The notes under the pieces: generated by a model
Seen by the model: the letters and a program-made list of their open reading frames with translations, nothing else
What the model was told of the DNA's origin: nothing
Database searches by the model: none
Part shown: positions 36,430 through 46,042 of the stretch, one piece after another
Position numbering within the stretch: the stretch's first letter is position 1
Layout: each line of letters opens with the position of its first letter
Assembly (NCBI GenBank): GCA_041596215.1
Contig: JBFHIZ010000005.1
Coordinates: forward strand, 1 to 64,000
DNA length: 64,000 nucleotides
Source: JBFHIZ01 sp041596215
Lineage (GTDB): Bacteria; Bacillota; Clostridia; Lachnospirales; Lachnospiraceae
Direction of reading: 5' to 3'
Translations under genes and position numbers: made by a program

Positions 36430-38157
36430 ATGAATTATAAAGAACAATATGATTTTTGGTTAGAGGATTCTTATTTTGACCAAGATACAAAAAAGGAATT
36501 GCTAGAAATTGCAATGGATGAAAAAGAAAAAGAAGATCGTTTTTATAAAGATTTGGATTTTGGAACTGGTGGACTTCGTGGAGTTATAGGAGCGGGTACA
36601 AATCGAATGAATCTTTATACGGTTCGTAAGGCAACGCAAGGATTAGCTAATTATATTAGCAAACAAGGTGGAAAAGAAAAAGGAATAGCGATTGCATACG
36701 ATTCTAGAAATATGTCACCAGAGTTTGCAGACGAAGCTGCTCTTTGCATGGCAGCGAATGGAATAAAAGCCTATGTATTTGAATCGTTACGTCCTACACC
36801 AGAACTCTCTTTTGCAGTACGTAAATTAGGGTGTATATCAGGAATTGTAGTTACCGCAAGTCATAATCCACCAGAATACAATGGATATAAGGTGTACTGG
36901 GAGGATGGTGCACAGATTACATCTCCAAAAGATGTGGAAGTGATTGAAGAAGTCCGAAACGTGACCAATTTTCATACTGTAAAAACAATGTCCAAAAAAG
37001 AGGCGATTACCAATGGATTATATGAGGTAATCGGGTCGGAAATAGATGATGCATATATGGTAGAACTAAAAAAACAAATAATTCATCCAGAAATCATCAA
37101 AGAGATGGCGGATGATATTCGAATTGTATATACACCTTTTAATGGAACGGGGAATTTGCCAGTACGAAGAATTTTAAAAGAAATTGGTTATAAAAATGTA
37201 TATGTCGTTCCGGAACAAGAAATGCCAGATCCGAAATTTACTACACTTGCATATCCAAATCCAGAAGATCCAGCTGCATTTACTTATGCATTAAAGCTTG
37301 CAAAAGAAAAACAGGCAGATATTGTTTTGGCAACAGATCCCGATGCGGATCGGTTAGGTGTATATGCATTTGATACCAGAACAAAGGAATATATTCCTTT
37401 TACAGGGAATATGTCAGGTATGTTAATTGCAGAATATATTATGAGAGAACGGAAAGCAACAAATACGATGCCAGAAAATCCAGCGCTTGTAAAAACAATT
37501 GTCACGACCAATTTAGCAGAAGAATTAGCAAAAGACTATGATGTGCATATAGTGGAAGTGTTAACTGGATTTAAATATATTGGAGAACAAATTAAATTAT
37601 TTGAAGAAAATAAAACATATCATTATGTATTTGGTTTGGAAGAAAGTTATGGTTGTCTTGCAGGAACACATGCAAGAGATAAAGATGCGGTAGTGGCGGT
37701 TATGTGTCTATGTGAAGTGGCTGCATATTGTAAAAAACATGATATGACACTTTGGGATGCCATGTTGAATTTATATAAGAAATATGGGTATTTTAAAGAA
37801 GATTTATATACGATTACCTTGAAAGGAATGGATGGAACAAAACAGATAGAAGCAATTATGAATGGTCTTCGAGAAAATCCACCAGAAGCATTTGGGGAAT
37901 TAAAAGTATTGCAGTTTAAAGATTATCAAAATGGAAAAGTGATGGATTTGGAGACAAAAGAGATTTCAAGTACGGGGTTACCAAAGTCTAATGTACTATA
38001 TTTTGAATTGTCAAATCATTCTTGGTGTTGTGCAAGACCATCCGGAACAGAACCTAAAATTAAGTTCTATACTGGGGTAAAAGGTGAAAATCTTGAAGAT
38101 GCCGCTAAGAAAAATGAAGCATTAAAAGAAGCATTGAAAGAGAAATTAGAAGTATAA
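36430..38157 (+). CDS. pgcA: Phosphoglucomutase/phosphomannomutase
   Basis: A 575-residue alpha-D-phosphohexomutase interconverting Glc-6-P and Glc-1-P, the latter feeding RmlA. Visible: GTGGLRGVIGAGTNRMN, active-site VTASHNPPEYNG with Ser144, metal site DPDADRLG, sugar-binding GLEESYG, and the phosphate-binding RPSGTEPKIKFY. Length fits the PgcA/PGM2 branch. ATG at 36430 sits eight bases from TAGGAGG; an earlier in-frame ATG at 36412 overlaps the previous stop region and lacks a site. Confidence 0.92.
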   Translation: MNYKEQYDFWLEDSYFDQDTKKELLEIAMDEKEKEDRFYKDLDFGTGGLRGVIGAGTNRMNLYTVRKATQGLANYISKQGGKEKGIAIAYDSRNMSPEFADEAALCMAANGIKAYVFESLRPTPELSFAVRKLGCISGIVVTASHNPPEYNGYKVYWEDGAQITSPKDVEVIEEVRNVTNFHTVKTMSKKEAITNGLYEVIGSEIDDAYMVELKKQIIHPEIIKEMADDIRIVYTPFNGTGNLPVRRILKEIGYKNVYVVPEQEMPDPKFTTLAYPNPEDPAAFTYALKLAKEKQADIVLATDPDADRLGVYAFDTRTKEYIPFTGNMSGMLIAEYIMRERKATNTMPENPALVKTIVTTNLAEELAKDYDVHIVEVLTGFKYIGEQIKLFEENKTYHYVFGLEESYGCLAGTHARDKDAVVAVMCLCEVAAYCKKHDMTLWDAMLNLYKKYGYFKEDLYTITLKGMDGTKQIEAIMNGLRENPPEAFGELKVLQFKDYQNGKVMDLETKEISSTGLPKSNVLYFELSNHSWCCARPSGTEPKIKFYTGVKGENLEDAAKKNEALKEALKEKLEV

Positions 38158-38234
38158 ATCATACATAAAAATCATAGAGAAGAAACGTATAAAAACATAA
38201 CGATTTGAAAATATCGCTAGAAAGGAAGGGCAAG

Positions 38235-39545
38235 ATGTACGATGCAAAAAGAGGAACCAATTTTCTTAGAAGAAATGGATTAAAACAAACATTTTTTTCA
38301 TACCTTGAAAAAAAACAAAATGCAAAAAACGCAAAATATATATATAAAGTGCCAGATATTTGTGAAAGAGCTGCACAAGCAAGAAGAAAATTTTCGCATT
38401 CTATTTTGTTTAGTATTCTTGTCCCTGCTTATGAAACGAAAGAATCTTATTTTAAAGAAATGGTGGATTCTTGTATCAAACAATCCTATCAAAATTGGGA
38501 ATTGATTATTGCAGATGCCTCCAAAAGTGATGTTGTAGAAAATTTGGTTGAACTTCAACAGGATAAAAGAATAAACTATATACGAGTAAAGACAAATGGT
38601 GGAATTTCTGATAACACGAATATTGCATTAAAAAAAGCAACGGGGGATTATGTGTGTCTTTTAGACCATGATGATTTATTAACTCCGGATGCATTATATG
38701 AAATGGCTTTAAAATTGGAAGAAAATCCTTATCAATTTGTGTACTCGGATGAAGATAAATGCGATGAAAGTGGTAACAGATATTTTGAACCACATTTCAA
38801 AAAGGAATTCAATTTTGATTTGTTTTTATCAAACAATTATATTTGCCATTTTGTGGCAATAAAAAGAGAACTGTTAGAAGACAATGCTTTTCGCTCCGAA
38901 TTTGATGGGGCACAAGATTTTGATTGCTTTTTAAGAGTATTAGAAAAAATTAAAAAAGATAAGAAAAAAGATTGGCAAGATGCGGTAGGGCATATATCCA
39001 AGGTATTATATCATTGGAGATGCCACAGTGGCTCCACGGCAGCAAATCCAAATAGTAAGATGTATGCGTATGAAGCAGGAAGAAAAGCAGTCGAAGATTA
39101 CTTTCGAAGAAATGATATGAAGGTAGAAGTAAAGCATGGCAGACATTTAGGATTTTATCGAATCAAATACTTGCCTTCTCTATTTGAAGCAAGAAAAGAT
39201 ATTGGAGCTGTGGGGAATTTTATATACAAAAAAAACAAAGTGGTTTCTGGGCCAATTGATGAAAAAACAGGACAATGTATTTATCTAGGTCTCCGGAGAC
39301 ATTTTAGTGGATATATGAACCAAGGGAATTGTATGCAAGAGGTAGACGCTTTAGATGTTCGAAATATGAAGGTTCGTGATGAGTGTAAGTATTTATTAGA
39401 AGAAGTGATAAAAGAATTTCCGAAAGCTAAGCAGTCGAAAATTTATTCGGACCCAATATTAACTAGAAATGTAAGTATTGCCTATTCAAAAAAAATACGT
39501 GAAAAAGGTTATCAGTTACTTTTTGATCCGTACTTTAAAAAGTAG
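38235..39545 (+). CDS. GT2 glycosyltransferase with a degenerate second domain
   Basis: A 436-residue protein. GT2 domain 1 (~55-320) matches the first domain of the 34.5-kb enzyme: ILVPAYETKESYFKEM, LLDHDDLL, FRSEFDGAQDFDCFLR and ISKVLYHWRCHSGS. The rest aligns poorly to the second GT2 domain but lacks its nucleotide-binding half: IKYLPSLFEARKDIGAVGNF jumps past about 110 residues. It is probably a paralog with one working domain. ATG at 38235 follows AAGGAAGGG. An upstream TTG at 38205 has no site. Confidence 0.8.
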   Translation: MYDAKRGTNFLRRNGLKQTFFSYLEKKQNAKNAKYIYKVPDICERAAQARRKFSHSILFSILVPAYETKESYFKEMVDSCIKQSYQNWELIIADASKSDVVENLVELQQDKRINYIRVKTNGGISDNTNIALKKATGDYVCLLDHDDLLTPDALYEMALKLEENPYQFVYSDEDKCDESGNRYFEPHFKKEFNFDLFLSNNYICHFVAIKRELLEDNAFRSEFDGAQDFDCFLRVLEKIKKDKKKDWQDAVGHISKVLYHWRCHSGSTAANPNSKMYAYEAGRKAVEDYFRRNDMKVEVKHGRHLGFYRIKYLPSLFEARKDIGAVGNFIYKKNKVVSGPIDEKTGQCIYLGLRRHFSGYMNQGNCMQEVDALDVRNMKVRDECKYLLEEVIKEFPKAKQSKIYSDPILTRNVSIAYSKKIREKGYQLLFDPYFKK

Positions 39546-39558
39546 AAAGTGAGGAACA

Positions 39559-40524
39559 ATGAAGCGCACAACGATTGTTATTCCAAATTATAATGGAATA
39601 TCATTCCTGAAAGATTGTTTATCATCAATTATGGAACAAACAGAAGAGGAATATGATGTCATCATAGTAGATAATGGATCTTCCGATGGCTCCGTTTCTT
39701 ATATCGAAACAAAGTATCCTGAAATTAAAAGTATTTCTTTAGAAACGAATACCGGATTTAGCAATGCAGTAAATGTTGGAATGCAGGAGGCAAAAACTGC
39801 ATATGTGATTTTACTTAACAACGATACCGTTGTGGATAAGGATTTTGTTCGTCAGTTAACAAATAGCATAGAAAAAGAAACAACAATTTTCTCGGTATCG
39901 GCAAAAATGATAGAAATGAAACAAAAAGATAAACTTGATGGCGCTGGAGATTTATATTGTGCGCTTGGATGGGCATTTGCTAGAGGAAAGGGAAAATCGG
40001 TTGATCTTTATAGAAACGAAGAACGAATTTTTTCTGCTTGTGCAGGAGCTGCAATATATCGTTGTAGCATCTTAAAAGAAATTGGATATTTTGATGTGGA
40101 ACATTTTGCATATTTAGAAGATTTGGATTTGGGATACCGTGCACAAATATATGGATACCAAAACAAATACCAACCGAATGCAAAAGTATGGCATGCAGGC
40201 AGTGCCGTATCAGGTTCAAAGCATAATGCGTTTAAAGTACTATTATCCGCACAAAATAATGTGTATTTAATATATAAAAATATGCCAATAATACAATATC
40301 TTATTAACTTGCCATTACTATGGATTGGATTTTTTATAAAATGGATTTTTTTCGTTAACAAAAATTTGGGACGGGAATATATATGTGGAACGGCCAAAGG
40401 ACTCAAACTTAGTTTTTCAAAAAAAGGAAAAATTCATAAAGTACCATTTGAGTGGCGACATTTAAAAAATTATGTAAAAATTCAGTTGCAGTTATGGAAA
40501 AATATTTTCTTGCGATTTTCCTAA
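39559..40524 (+). CDS. WbbL-like GT2 glycosyltransferase
   Basis: A 321-residue enzyme of the rhamnosyltransferase-type GT2 branch: TIVIPNYNGISFLKDCL, IIVDNGSSDGS, LLNNDTVV and FAYLEDLDLGYRAQ. One or two C-terminal hydrophobic segments (~235-265) probably attach it to the membrane. With rmlABC in the locus, dTDP-rhamnose is a plausible donor. GTGAGG precedes the ATG. Confidence 0.82.
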   Translation: MKRTTIVIPNYNGISFLKDCLSSIMEQTEEEYDVIIVDNGSSDGSVSYIETKYPEIKSISLETNTGFSNAVNVGMQEAKTAYVILLNNDTVVDKDFVRQLTNSIEKETTIFSVSAKMIEMKQKDKLDGAGDLYCALGWAFARGKGKSVDLYRNEERIFSACAGAAIYRCSILKEIGYFDVEHFAYLEDLDLGYRAQIYGYQNKYQPNAKVWHAGSAVSGSKHNAFKVLLSAQNNVYLIYKNMPIIQYLINLPLLWIGFFIKWIFFVNKNLGREYICGTAKGLKLSFSKKGKIHKVPFEWRHLKNYVKIQLQLWKNIFLRFS

Positions 40525-40536
40525 AACGTGTAGATG

Positions 40537-40565
40537 TTGTTTTTTCATAAATAATAAGATAAAAT
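40537..40565 (+). promoter_or_regulatory. Weak candidate promoter before the glycosylphosphotransferase gene
   Basis: TTGTTT (40537-40542), 17-base spacer, TAAAAT (40560-40565) in the 85-base gap. Spacing is ideal but the -35 is poor. Confidence 0.35.
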
Positions 40566-40609
40566 AGGAAAGATATGACTAATATCAACAAGAAGATAGA
40601 GGTGATCAT

Positions 40610-42019
40610 TTGATTAAAGATAATCAGAAACATTTTAATCGATTACATATTGTTATCGATGGGGTTGTAATCGGTTTGTCATATGTATTTGCGTGGTATA
40701 TTCGATTTATAAGTGGATTGATACGACAAGTGGAAGGGGCAGGCCCACCAGAACCAATGAAGTATTTTACTTTACTTTGGTTTATTATTCCGATATACTT
40801 AATTCTTTGCTCGATCTTTCACTTATATTCGCCAAAACGAGTTGCGGGAAGAAAGACGGAAATTGCAAATATTTTAGCAGTAAATACTACGGGTATGGCA
40901 GTGCTTATCGGTAGTTTATATCTTTTAAATCTCATGCATTATTCAAGAGCAACTTTTGGTTTGTTTTATGTGTTTTCCATTGTTTTTCAGATTATTACGA
41001 GAACTATGATTAAGAATTTTCTTCACATAATTCGGACAAAAGGAAAAAATGTGAAATATGTCTTGCTGGTAGGTTATTCTAGAGCAGCGGAAGAATATAT
41101 TAATCGCATTTTATCTTACCCAGAATGGGGATATGTTGTGCGTGGAATTTTAGATGATAAAATAGAAGCTGGAACGCTTTATCGAGGTGTGAAAGTGATT
41201 GGAAGAATTGATAATTTAGATGTGATTCTTCCAGATAATAAGTTGGATGAAATTGCAGTCACCTTAGCACTTCAAGAATATGGAAGATTAGAAGAAATCG
41301 TCAATTTGTGTGAAAAATCTGGAATTCATACGAAATTTATACCGGATTATAATAGCGTGATCCCGAGCAGGCCATATACAGAAGATTTGCAGGGGTTACC
41401 CGTAATTAATATTCGACATGTACCATTAACCAATACGATGAACGCATTTTTCAAGCGACTTACGGATTTGGTAGGTTCTTTTATTGGAATTATTTTATCC
41501 TCGCCAGTATTACTGTTTTGTGCAATTGCAATTAAATGTACAAGTAAAGGACCGATTATTTTTTCGCAGGAAAGAGTGGGATTACATAATAGGCCATATA
41601 AAATGTATAAGTTTCGTTCCATGGAAGAACAATGTGAGGAAAAGGAAAAAGGATGTTGGACAGTAAAAAATGATCCTCGTGTGACAAAGTTTGGGAAATT
41701 TATGAGACGAACTAGTTTGGATGAGTTACCACAACTATTCAATATTTTTATGGGTAAAATGAGTTTGGTTGGACCAAGACCAGAACGTCCTCAATTCGTT
41801 GAAAAATTTAAAGAAGAAATACCACGTTATATGATAAAGCATCAAGTTCGTCCAGGGTTAACTGGATGGGCACAGGTAAATGGATATCGCGGAAATACAT
41901 CAATTAAAAAAAGAATTGAATTTGATTTATATTATATCGAAAATTGGACATATGGATTTGACATTCGAATTATGTTTTTGACAATTTTTAAAGGATTTAT
42001 TAATAAAAACGCATATTAA
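40610..42019 (+). CDS. Polyprenyl glycosylphosphotransferase (WcaJ/WbaP type)
   Basis: A 469-residue initiating enzyme that moves a sugar-1-phosphate onto undecaprenyl phosphate. Four to five helices and a CoA-binding-like Rossmann region (VLLVGYSRAAEEYI) precede the catalytic domain (~275-469): KRLTDLVGSFIG, QERVGLHNRPYKMYKFRSM, RRTSLDELPQLFNIFMG and MSLVGPRPERP. The last motif is typical of hexose-1-P enzymes of the WcaJ type. The start is TTG at 40610 with AGAGGTG ahead. This is the likely priming step for the polymer. LCP follows after 11 bases. Confidence 0.9.
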   Translation: MIKDNQKHFNRLHIVIDGVVIGLSYVFAWYIRFISGLIRQVEGAGPPEPMKYFTLLWFIIPIYLILCSIFHLYSPKRVAGRKTEIANILAVNTTGMAVLIGSLYLLNLMHYSRATFGLFYVFSIVFQIITRTMIKNFLHIIRTKGKNVKYVLLVGYSRAAEEYINRILSYPEWGYVVRGILDDKIEAGTLYRGVKVIGRIDNLDVILPDNKLDEIAVTLALQEYGRLEEIVNLCEKSGIHTKFIPDYNSVIPSRPYTEDLQGLPVINIRHVPLTNTMNAFFKRLTDLVGSFIGIILSSPVLLFCAIAIKCTSKGPIIFSQERVGLHNRPYKMYKFRSMEEQCEEKEKGCWTVKNDPRVTKFGKFMRRTSLDELPQLFNIFMGKMSLVGPRPERPQFVEKFKEEIPRYMIKHQVRPGLTGWAQVNGYRGNTSIKKRIEFDLYYIENWTYGFDIRIMFLTIFKGFINKNAY

Positions 42020-42030
42020 AGGAGAAGAAC

Positions 42031-43104
42031 ATGGCGTCAAAGAACAAGAATTTATCCCCAAGGGAAAAAGCAAAAAAAACAAGAAAAACAGTTATTATTT
42101 TACTAGCAGAAGCATTTGTCCTGGCGATAATTATCATTGCATTTATTGCAATTAATAAGGGAGAAAAAGTACAAAGAATTTCGATTAATGAAGATGCAAT
42201 TGGAATTGATGAAAATCTTGAAGAAAATGAGGAAATGCAAAAGTATAAAAATATCGCATTGTTTGGAATTGATTCAAGAAACGGCTCTCTTGAGGAATCT
42301 CATCGTAGTGATACCATTATGATTGCGTCTATTAATGAGGAAACAAAGGAAGTTAAAATTGTATCGGTGTATAGAGATACCTATTTAAACTGCTTAAATG
42401 GAAGCTATGATAAAGTAAATGCAGCATATTCAATTGGTGGTCCGGAATATGCAATTAAAGTTTTAAATTCAAACCTAAATTTAAACATCAAAGATTTTGT
42501 TTCGGTTGGATTTAAAGGTGTGGTAGATACCGTGGATTCCCTAGGTGGTGTATGGATAGAAGTCGATTCTTCTGAAATTACACATTTAAATAACTATGCA
42601 AAATGTATTGCAGAAGATTTAAATATGACTCCAACATATATTAATGAAACGGGATTTCAATTGTTAAATGGATTACAAGCTACTGCATATTGTAGAATTC
42701 GTTATACGGTTGGAGATGATTTTAAACGTACGGAACGTCAGCGTGAGGTTCTTCAAGCAATTATGGAAGAAGCACAAACGGCGGATGCATCCATGGTAAG
42801 TGAAATTGCAGATGATGTTTTTCCTAATATTGCAACCACCTTATCCTTGGACGAGATTTTATCTATTCTTGTTGCCGTACAAGATTATAGCATTATAGAA
42901 ACTAGTGGATGGCCTTTTGCATCCAATATTACAACAGCAACAGTAGGGTCTAAAAGTGTTGTTATTCCAATGGATTTAACGGATAATGTGGAATTATTAC
43001 ATGAGTTTTTATTTGAAGGGGAAGATTATCAAGTAAGTGATTCCGTTCTTGAATATACACAAGACATCATTGATGAAACATCACCTTATATTGTAAATTA
43101 CTAA
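42031..43104 (+). CDS. LytR-CpsA-Psr (LCP) family wall polymer ligase
   Basis: A 357-residue protein with a basic cytoplasmic start, one helix (~19-43) and an external LCP domain: NIALFGIDSRNG, SHRSDTIMIASINEE, VSVYRDTYL and YCRIRYTVGDDFKRTERQR with the conserved arginines. LCP enzymes transfer polymers from the undecaprenyl-pyrophosphate carrier to peptidoglycan. As the last gene before a terminator it fits as the attachment step for the polysaccharide built by this locus. Confidence 0.92.
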   Translation: MASKNKNLSPREKAKKTRKTVIILLAEAFVLAIIIIAFIAINKGEKVQRISINEDAIGIDENLEENEEMQKYKNIALFGIDSRNGSLEESHRSDTIMIASINEETKEVKIVSVYRDTYLNCLNGSYDKVNAAYSIGGPEYAIKVLNSNLNLNIKDFVSVGFKGVVDTVDSLGGVWIEVDSSEITHLNNYAKCIAEDLNMTPTYINETGFQLLNGLQATAYCRIRYTVGDDFKRTERQREVLQAIMEEAQTADASMVSEIADDVFPNIATTLSLDEILSILVAVQDYSIIETSGWPFASNITTATVGSKSVVIPMDLTDNVELLHEFLFEGEDYQVSDSVLEYTQDIIDETSPYIVNY

Positions 43105-43137
43105 GGAATTCTTCTTTGGAATTTGAGAGAATATAAT

Positions 43138-43178
43138 AAGGAAGGAGAGGGATATGGTCCAACTCTTTCCTTTTTCTA
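43138..43178 (+). terminator. Rho-independent terminator after the LCP gene
   Basis: Stem AAGGAAGGAG (43138-43147) with CTCTTTCCTT (43163-43172), ten pairs with one G-U, followed by a T-rich tract. It marks the end of the polysaccharide transcription unit. Confidence 0.72.
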
Positions 43179-43232
43179 TAAAAATTTGTAAATTGTCAAG
43201 AGTTTTAGAGAGAAGTATTTTAGGAGGGTGTT

Positions 43233-44162
43233 ATGATTGCAGTTGTCATACCGACATATAAGCCAACAAATATTTTGTATCATTTAATTAAATCGCTAGA
43301 GATTCAAACACAAAAGCCAAATCAAATTATTTTAATGAATACAGAGAAGAAATCCTTTGGTGAGAATCTAACAAAACAAGAATTGCAAGAGATTGTTGAA
43401 AATGAAATTGTAGAAATTCATCATATTGAGAAGCGTGCATTTAATCATGGGAAAACGAGAAACGATGGATTTTCTTTTGCAAAAGAAGAAATTGTAGTTT
43501 CTATGACACAGGATGTTACTATTATAGATGCTAATATGCTTGAACATTTAATGAAACCTTTTTGTGATAAAAATGTAGTAGTAAGTTTTGCAAGACAACT
43601 TCCATATGAAACTTGTAAAATTGAAGAAAAATGGATTCGTAACTATAATTATCCAGAACAATCCAGAATTACATCGCAAAAAGATGTGAATAGATTAGGA
43701 ATTAAGACTTATTTTTCGTCGAACGTATGTGCAGCATATGTAAAAGAAAAATTTGATGAATTAGGTGGATTTGAACCAAAGGTAATTTTCAATGAAGATA
43801 TGTTGTTTGCAGCAAAAGCAATGAAGGCTGGGTATGCCGTTTCTTATACGGCAGAGGCGAAAGTAATGCATTCTCATAATTACTCAAATAAAGAACAATT
43901 TCAAAGAAATTTTGATTTAGCAGTATCACAGGCAAATCATCCAGAGGTTTTTGCTAAGTTACATTCAGAATCCACAGGAAAGAAAATGGTTGCAGAGATT
44001 GCAAAGAAATTAATGCAAAAAGGGAAGTGGTATTTGTTACCAAGGTTGTTTTTTACATCGTTTTGGAAATATGCAGGGTATTTTCTTGGGAAAAGATACC
44101 GAAGATTATCTAAGCGATTTGTGTTAAAATGTAGTATGAATAAAAATTATTGGTTAGCTTGA
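43233..44162 (+). CDS. Rhamnosyltransferase-like GT2 glycosyltransferase
   Basis: A 309-residue enzyme: AVVIPTYKPTNILYHLI, then KRAFNHGKTRNDGF, the NHGxTRN motif of RfbF-type rhamnosyltransferases, SMTQDV and VIFNEDMLFAAKA. A basic C-terminal tail may bind the membrane. Although it lies beyond the terminator it likely serves the same polymer. AGGAGGG precedes the ATG. glmS follows after 35 bases. Confidence 0.82.
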   Translation: MIAVVIPTYKPTNILYHLIKSLEIQTQKPNQIILMNTEKKSFGENLTKQELQEIVENEIVEIHHIEKRAFNHGKTRNDGFSFAKEEIVVSMTQDVTIIDANMLEHLMKPFCDKNVVVSFARQLPYETCKIEEKWIRNYNYPEQSRITSQKDVNRLGIKTYFSSNVCAAYVKEKFDELGGFEPKVIFNEDMLFAAKAMKAGYAVSYTAEAKVMHSHNYSNKEQFQRNFDLAVSQANHPEVFAKLHSESTGKKMVAEIAKKLMQKGKWYLLPRLFFTSFWKYAGYFLGKRYRRLSKRFVLKCSMNKNYWLA

Positions 44163-44197
44163 TTTTGTAAATAAGGAAACAGTTAGGAGATAATGAT

Positions 44198-46024
44198 ATG
44201 TGTGGAATTGTAGGTTATATTGGAGAAAAACAAGCAGCAGAAATTATTTTAGAAGGATTAGAAAAACTAGAATACCGTGGATATGACTCGGCGGGAATGG
44301 CTGTTTATGATGGAACAAAAATCAAATATATGAAATCCGTAGGACGCTTGAAAGCGTTAGAGGAATTAACCCATGGGGGTGAAAAAATGCCTGGAACCGT
44401 CGGAATTGGACATACCAGATGGGCAACCCATGGGATTCCTAATACGATGAATTCTCATCCACATTTTAATACCAAGGAAACCATTGCGGTTGTACATAAT
44501 GGCATCATAGAAAATTATATTCCATTAAAAAATAAATTAGAAAGTAAAGGATATACATTTGTATCGGAAACGGATACCGAAATTATTGCGCAGTTATTGG
44601 ATTATTATTATCAAGGAAATCCTATAGAAGCAATTATTAAAGTGTTACATCGAGTGGAAGGGTCTTATGCTTTAGGAATTATTTTTGCGGAGTTTCCAGA
44701 AGAAATTTACGCAGTAAGAAAAGGAAGTCCGTTAATTGTAGGTAAGAATGAGGAAGGTGCATTTATCGCATCCGATGTCCCAGCAATTTTAAAATATACC
44801 AGAACAGTTTATTATGTTGAAGAGCAGGAAATTGTGCGGTTAAAAAAAGATGAAATTAAATTCTTTTCTGTAGATGAAGAAGAATTAATCCGAGAACCAT
44901 CCCATGTGGAGTGGGACGCAAATGCCTCGGAAAAAGGTGGATATGATCACTTTATGTTAAAGGAAATGTATGAGCAATCACAAACGGTGAAAGCTACCTT
45001 ACGAAATCGTTTAAAGAATGGAACTTTACACTTGCAAGAGTTGGAGGACTGTAAAGAATTCCTTGAGGGAATGAAAAAAATATTTATTGTAGCATGTGGT
45101 TCCGCATATCATGTAGGTGTCACGGCAAAATATGTTTTTGAAAGTATAGCAAGAATACCAGTGGAAGTTGATTTGGCATCTGAATTTCGTTATCGAAAAC
45201 CAATTTTTGAAAAAGGCGCCGCAGTTATTGTGATTAGCCAATCCGGTGAAACCGCAGATACATTAGCGGCATTAAGAGAAGCGAAAAAAAATAAGGTACC
45301 AGTTCTTGGAATTGTAAATGTAATGGGAAGCTCAATTGCAAGAGAAGCGGACCAAGTTTTTTATACGCAAGCAGGACCGGAAATTGCAGTGGCGACAACA
45401 AAAGCGTATTCAGCACAATTGATCGCAGTATATCTATTGGCCTTAAAACTAGGGGAAATCAGAGGAACGATTTCTGAAGAAAAAGAAAAAGCATTAATGG
45501 AAGATATGGAACGCCTTCCTATGCAAATTGAATTATTGCTTTCCAACAAAGTAAAGATACAAAAGTTTGCAAATCGATATTTGGCTGCAGAAAATATATT
45601 TTTTATTGGACGAGGGATTGATTATGCGATTTCTATGGAAGGATCTTTAAAACTTAAAGAAATTTCATACGTACATTCGGAAGCCTATGCAGCGGGAGAA
45701 TTAAAACATGGAACCATTTCTTTGATTGAAGAAGGCACACTTGTCGTTGCTGTATCTACACAAAAAGAATTATATCAAAAGACGATTAGCAATATTGTTG
45801 AAGTGAAATCAAGAGGAGCCTTTGTACTTGCGGTTACAACAGAGGGAAATACTGCAATTGAAAAGGCTGCAGATTATGTGATTTATATCCCCGAAACGGC
45901 AGAATGTTTGATGAATTCCCTTGCTATCATACCATTGCAACTTTTCGGATACTACGTAGCACTTGGTAAAGGCTGCGATGTGGATAAACCAAGAAATCTT
46001 GCAAAGTCTGTTACGGTAGAATAA
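44198..46024 (+). CDS. glmS: Glutamine-fructose-6-phosphate aminotransferase (isomerizing)
   Basis: A 608-residue cytoplasmic enzyme making GlcN-6-P, the first step to UDP-GlcNAc. The N-terminal nucleophile is Cys2 in MCGIVGYIG. The glutaminase domain has HTRWATHG and VHNGIIENY. Two SIS domains follow (CGSAYHVG, SQSGETADT, TKAYSAQ), ending DKPRNLAKSVTVE. Full length. The 35-base gap upstream leaves no room for the glmS ribozyme found in many Firmicutes unless it lies inside the GT2 gene, where I see no trace. Regulation must differ. Confidence 0.96.
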   Translation: MCGIVGYIGEKQAAEIILEGLEKLEYRGYDSAGMAVYDGTKIKYMKSVGRLKALEELTHGGEKMPGTVGIGHTRWATHGIPNTMNSHPHFNTKETIAVVHNGIIENYIPLKNKLESKGYTFVSETDTEIIAQLLDYYYQGNPIEAIIKVLHRVEGSYALGIIFAEFPEEIYAVRKGSPLIVGKNEEGAFIASDVPAILKYTRTVYYVEEQEIVRLKKDEIKFFSVDEEELIREPSHVEWDANASEKGGYDHFMLKEMYEQSQTVKATLRNRLKNGTLHLQELEDCKEFLEGMKKIFIVACGSAYHVGVTAKYVFESIARIPVEVDLASEFRYRKPIFEKGAAVIVISQSGETADTLAALREAKKNKVPVLGIVNVMGSSIAREADQVFYTQAGPEIAVATTKAYSAQLIAVYLLALKLGEIRGTISEEKEKALMEDMERLPMQIELLLSNKVKIQKFANRYLAAENIFFIGRGIDYAISMEGSLKLKEISYVHSEAYAAGELKHGTISLIEEGTLVVAVSTQKELYQKTISNIVEVKSRGAFVLAVTTEGNTAIEKAADYVIYIPETAECLMNSLAIIPLQLFGYYVALGKGCDVDKPRNLAKSVTVE

Positions 46025-46042
46025 AAAGGATAAGAGGATAAC

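Noticed and set aside
40524..40560. Possible terminator after the WbbL-like GT2 gene
   Set aside because: The T-run near 40540 has no stable stem before it.
43193..43221. TTGTCA-17-TATTTT as a promoter for the 43.2-kb GT2 gene
   Set aside because: The transcript would start past the ribosome binding site, almost at the start codon, so it is unlikely to be the functional promoter.
44119..44146. TTGTGT-16-TAAAAA as a glmS promoter
   Set aside because: Both boxes are weak, spacing is short and it lies in the upstream coding region.
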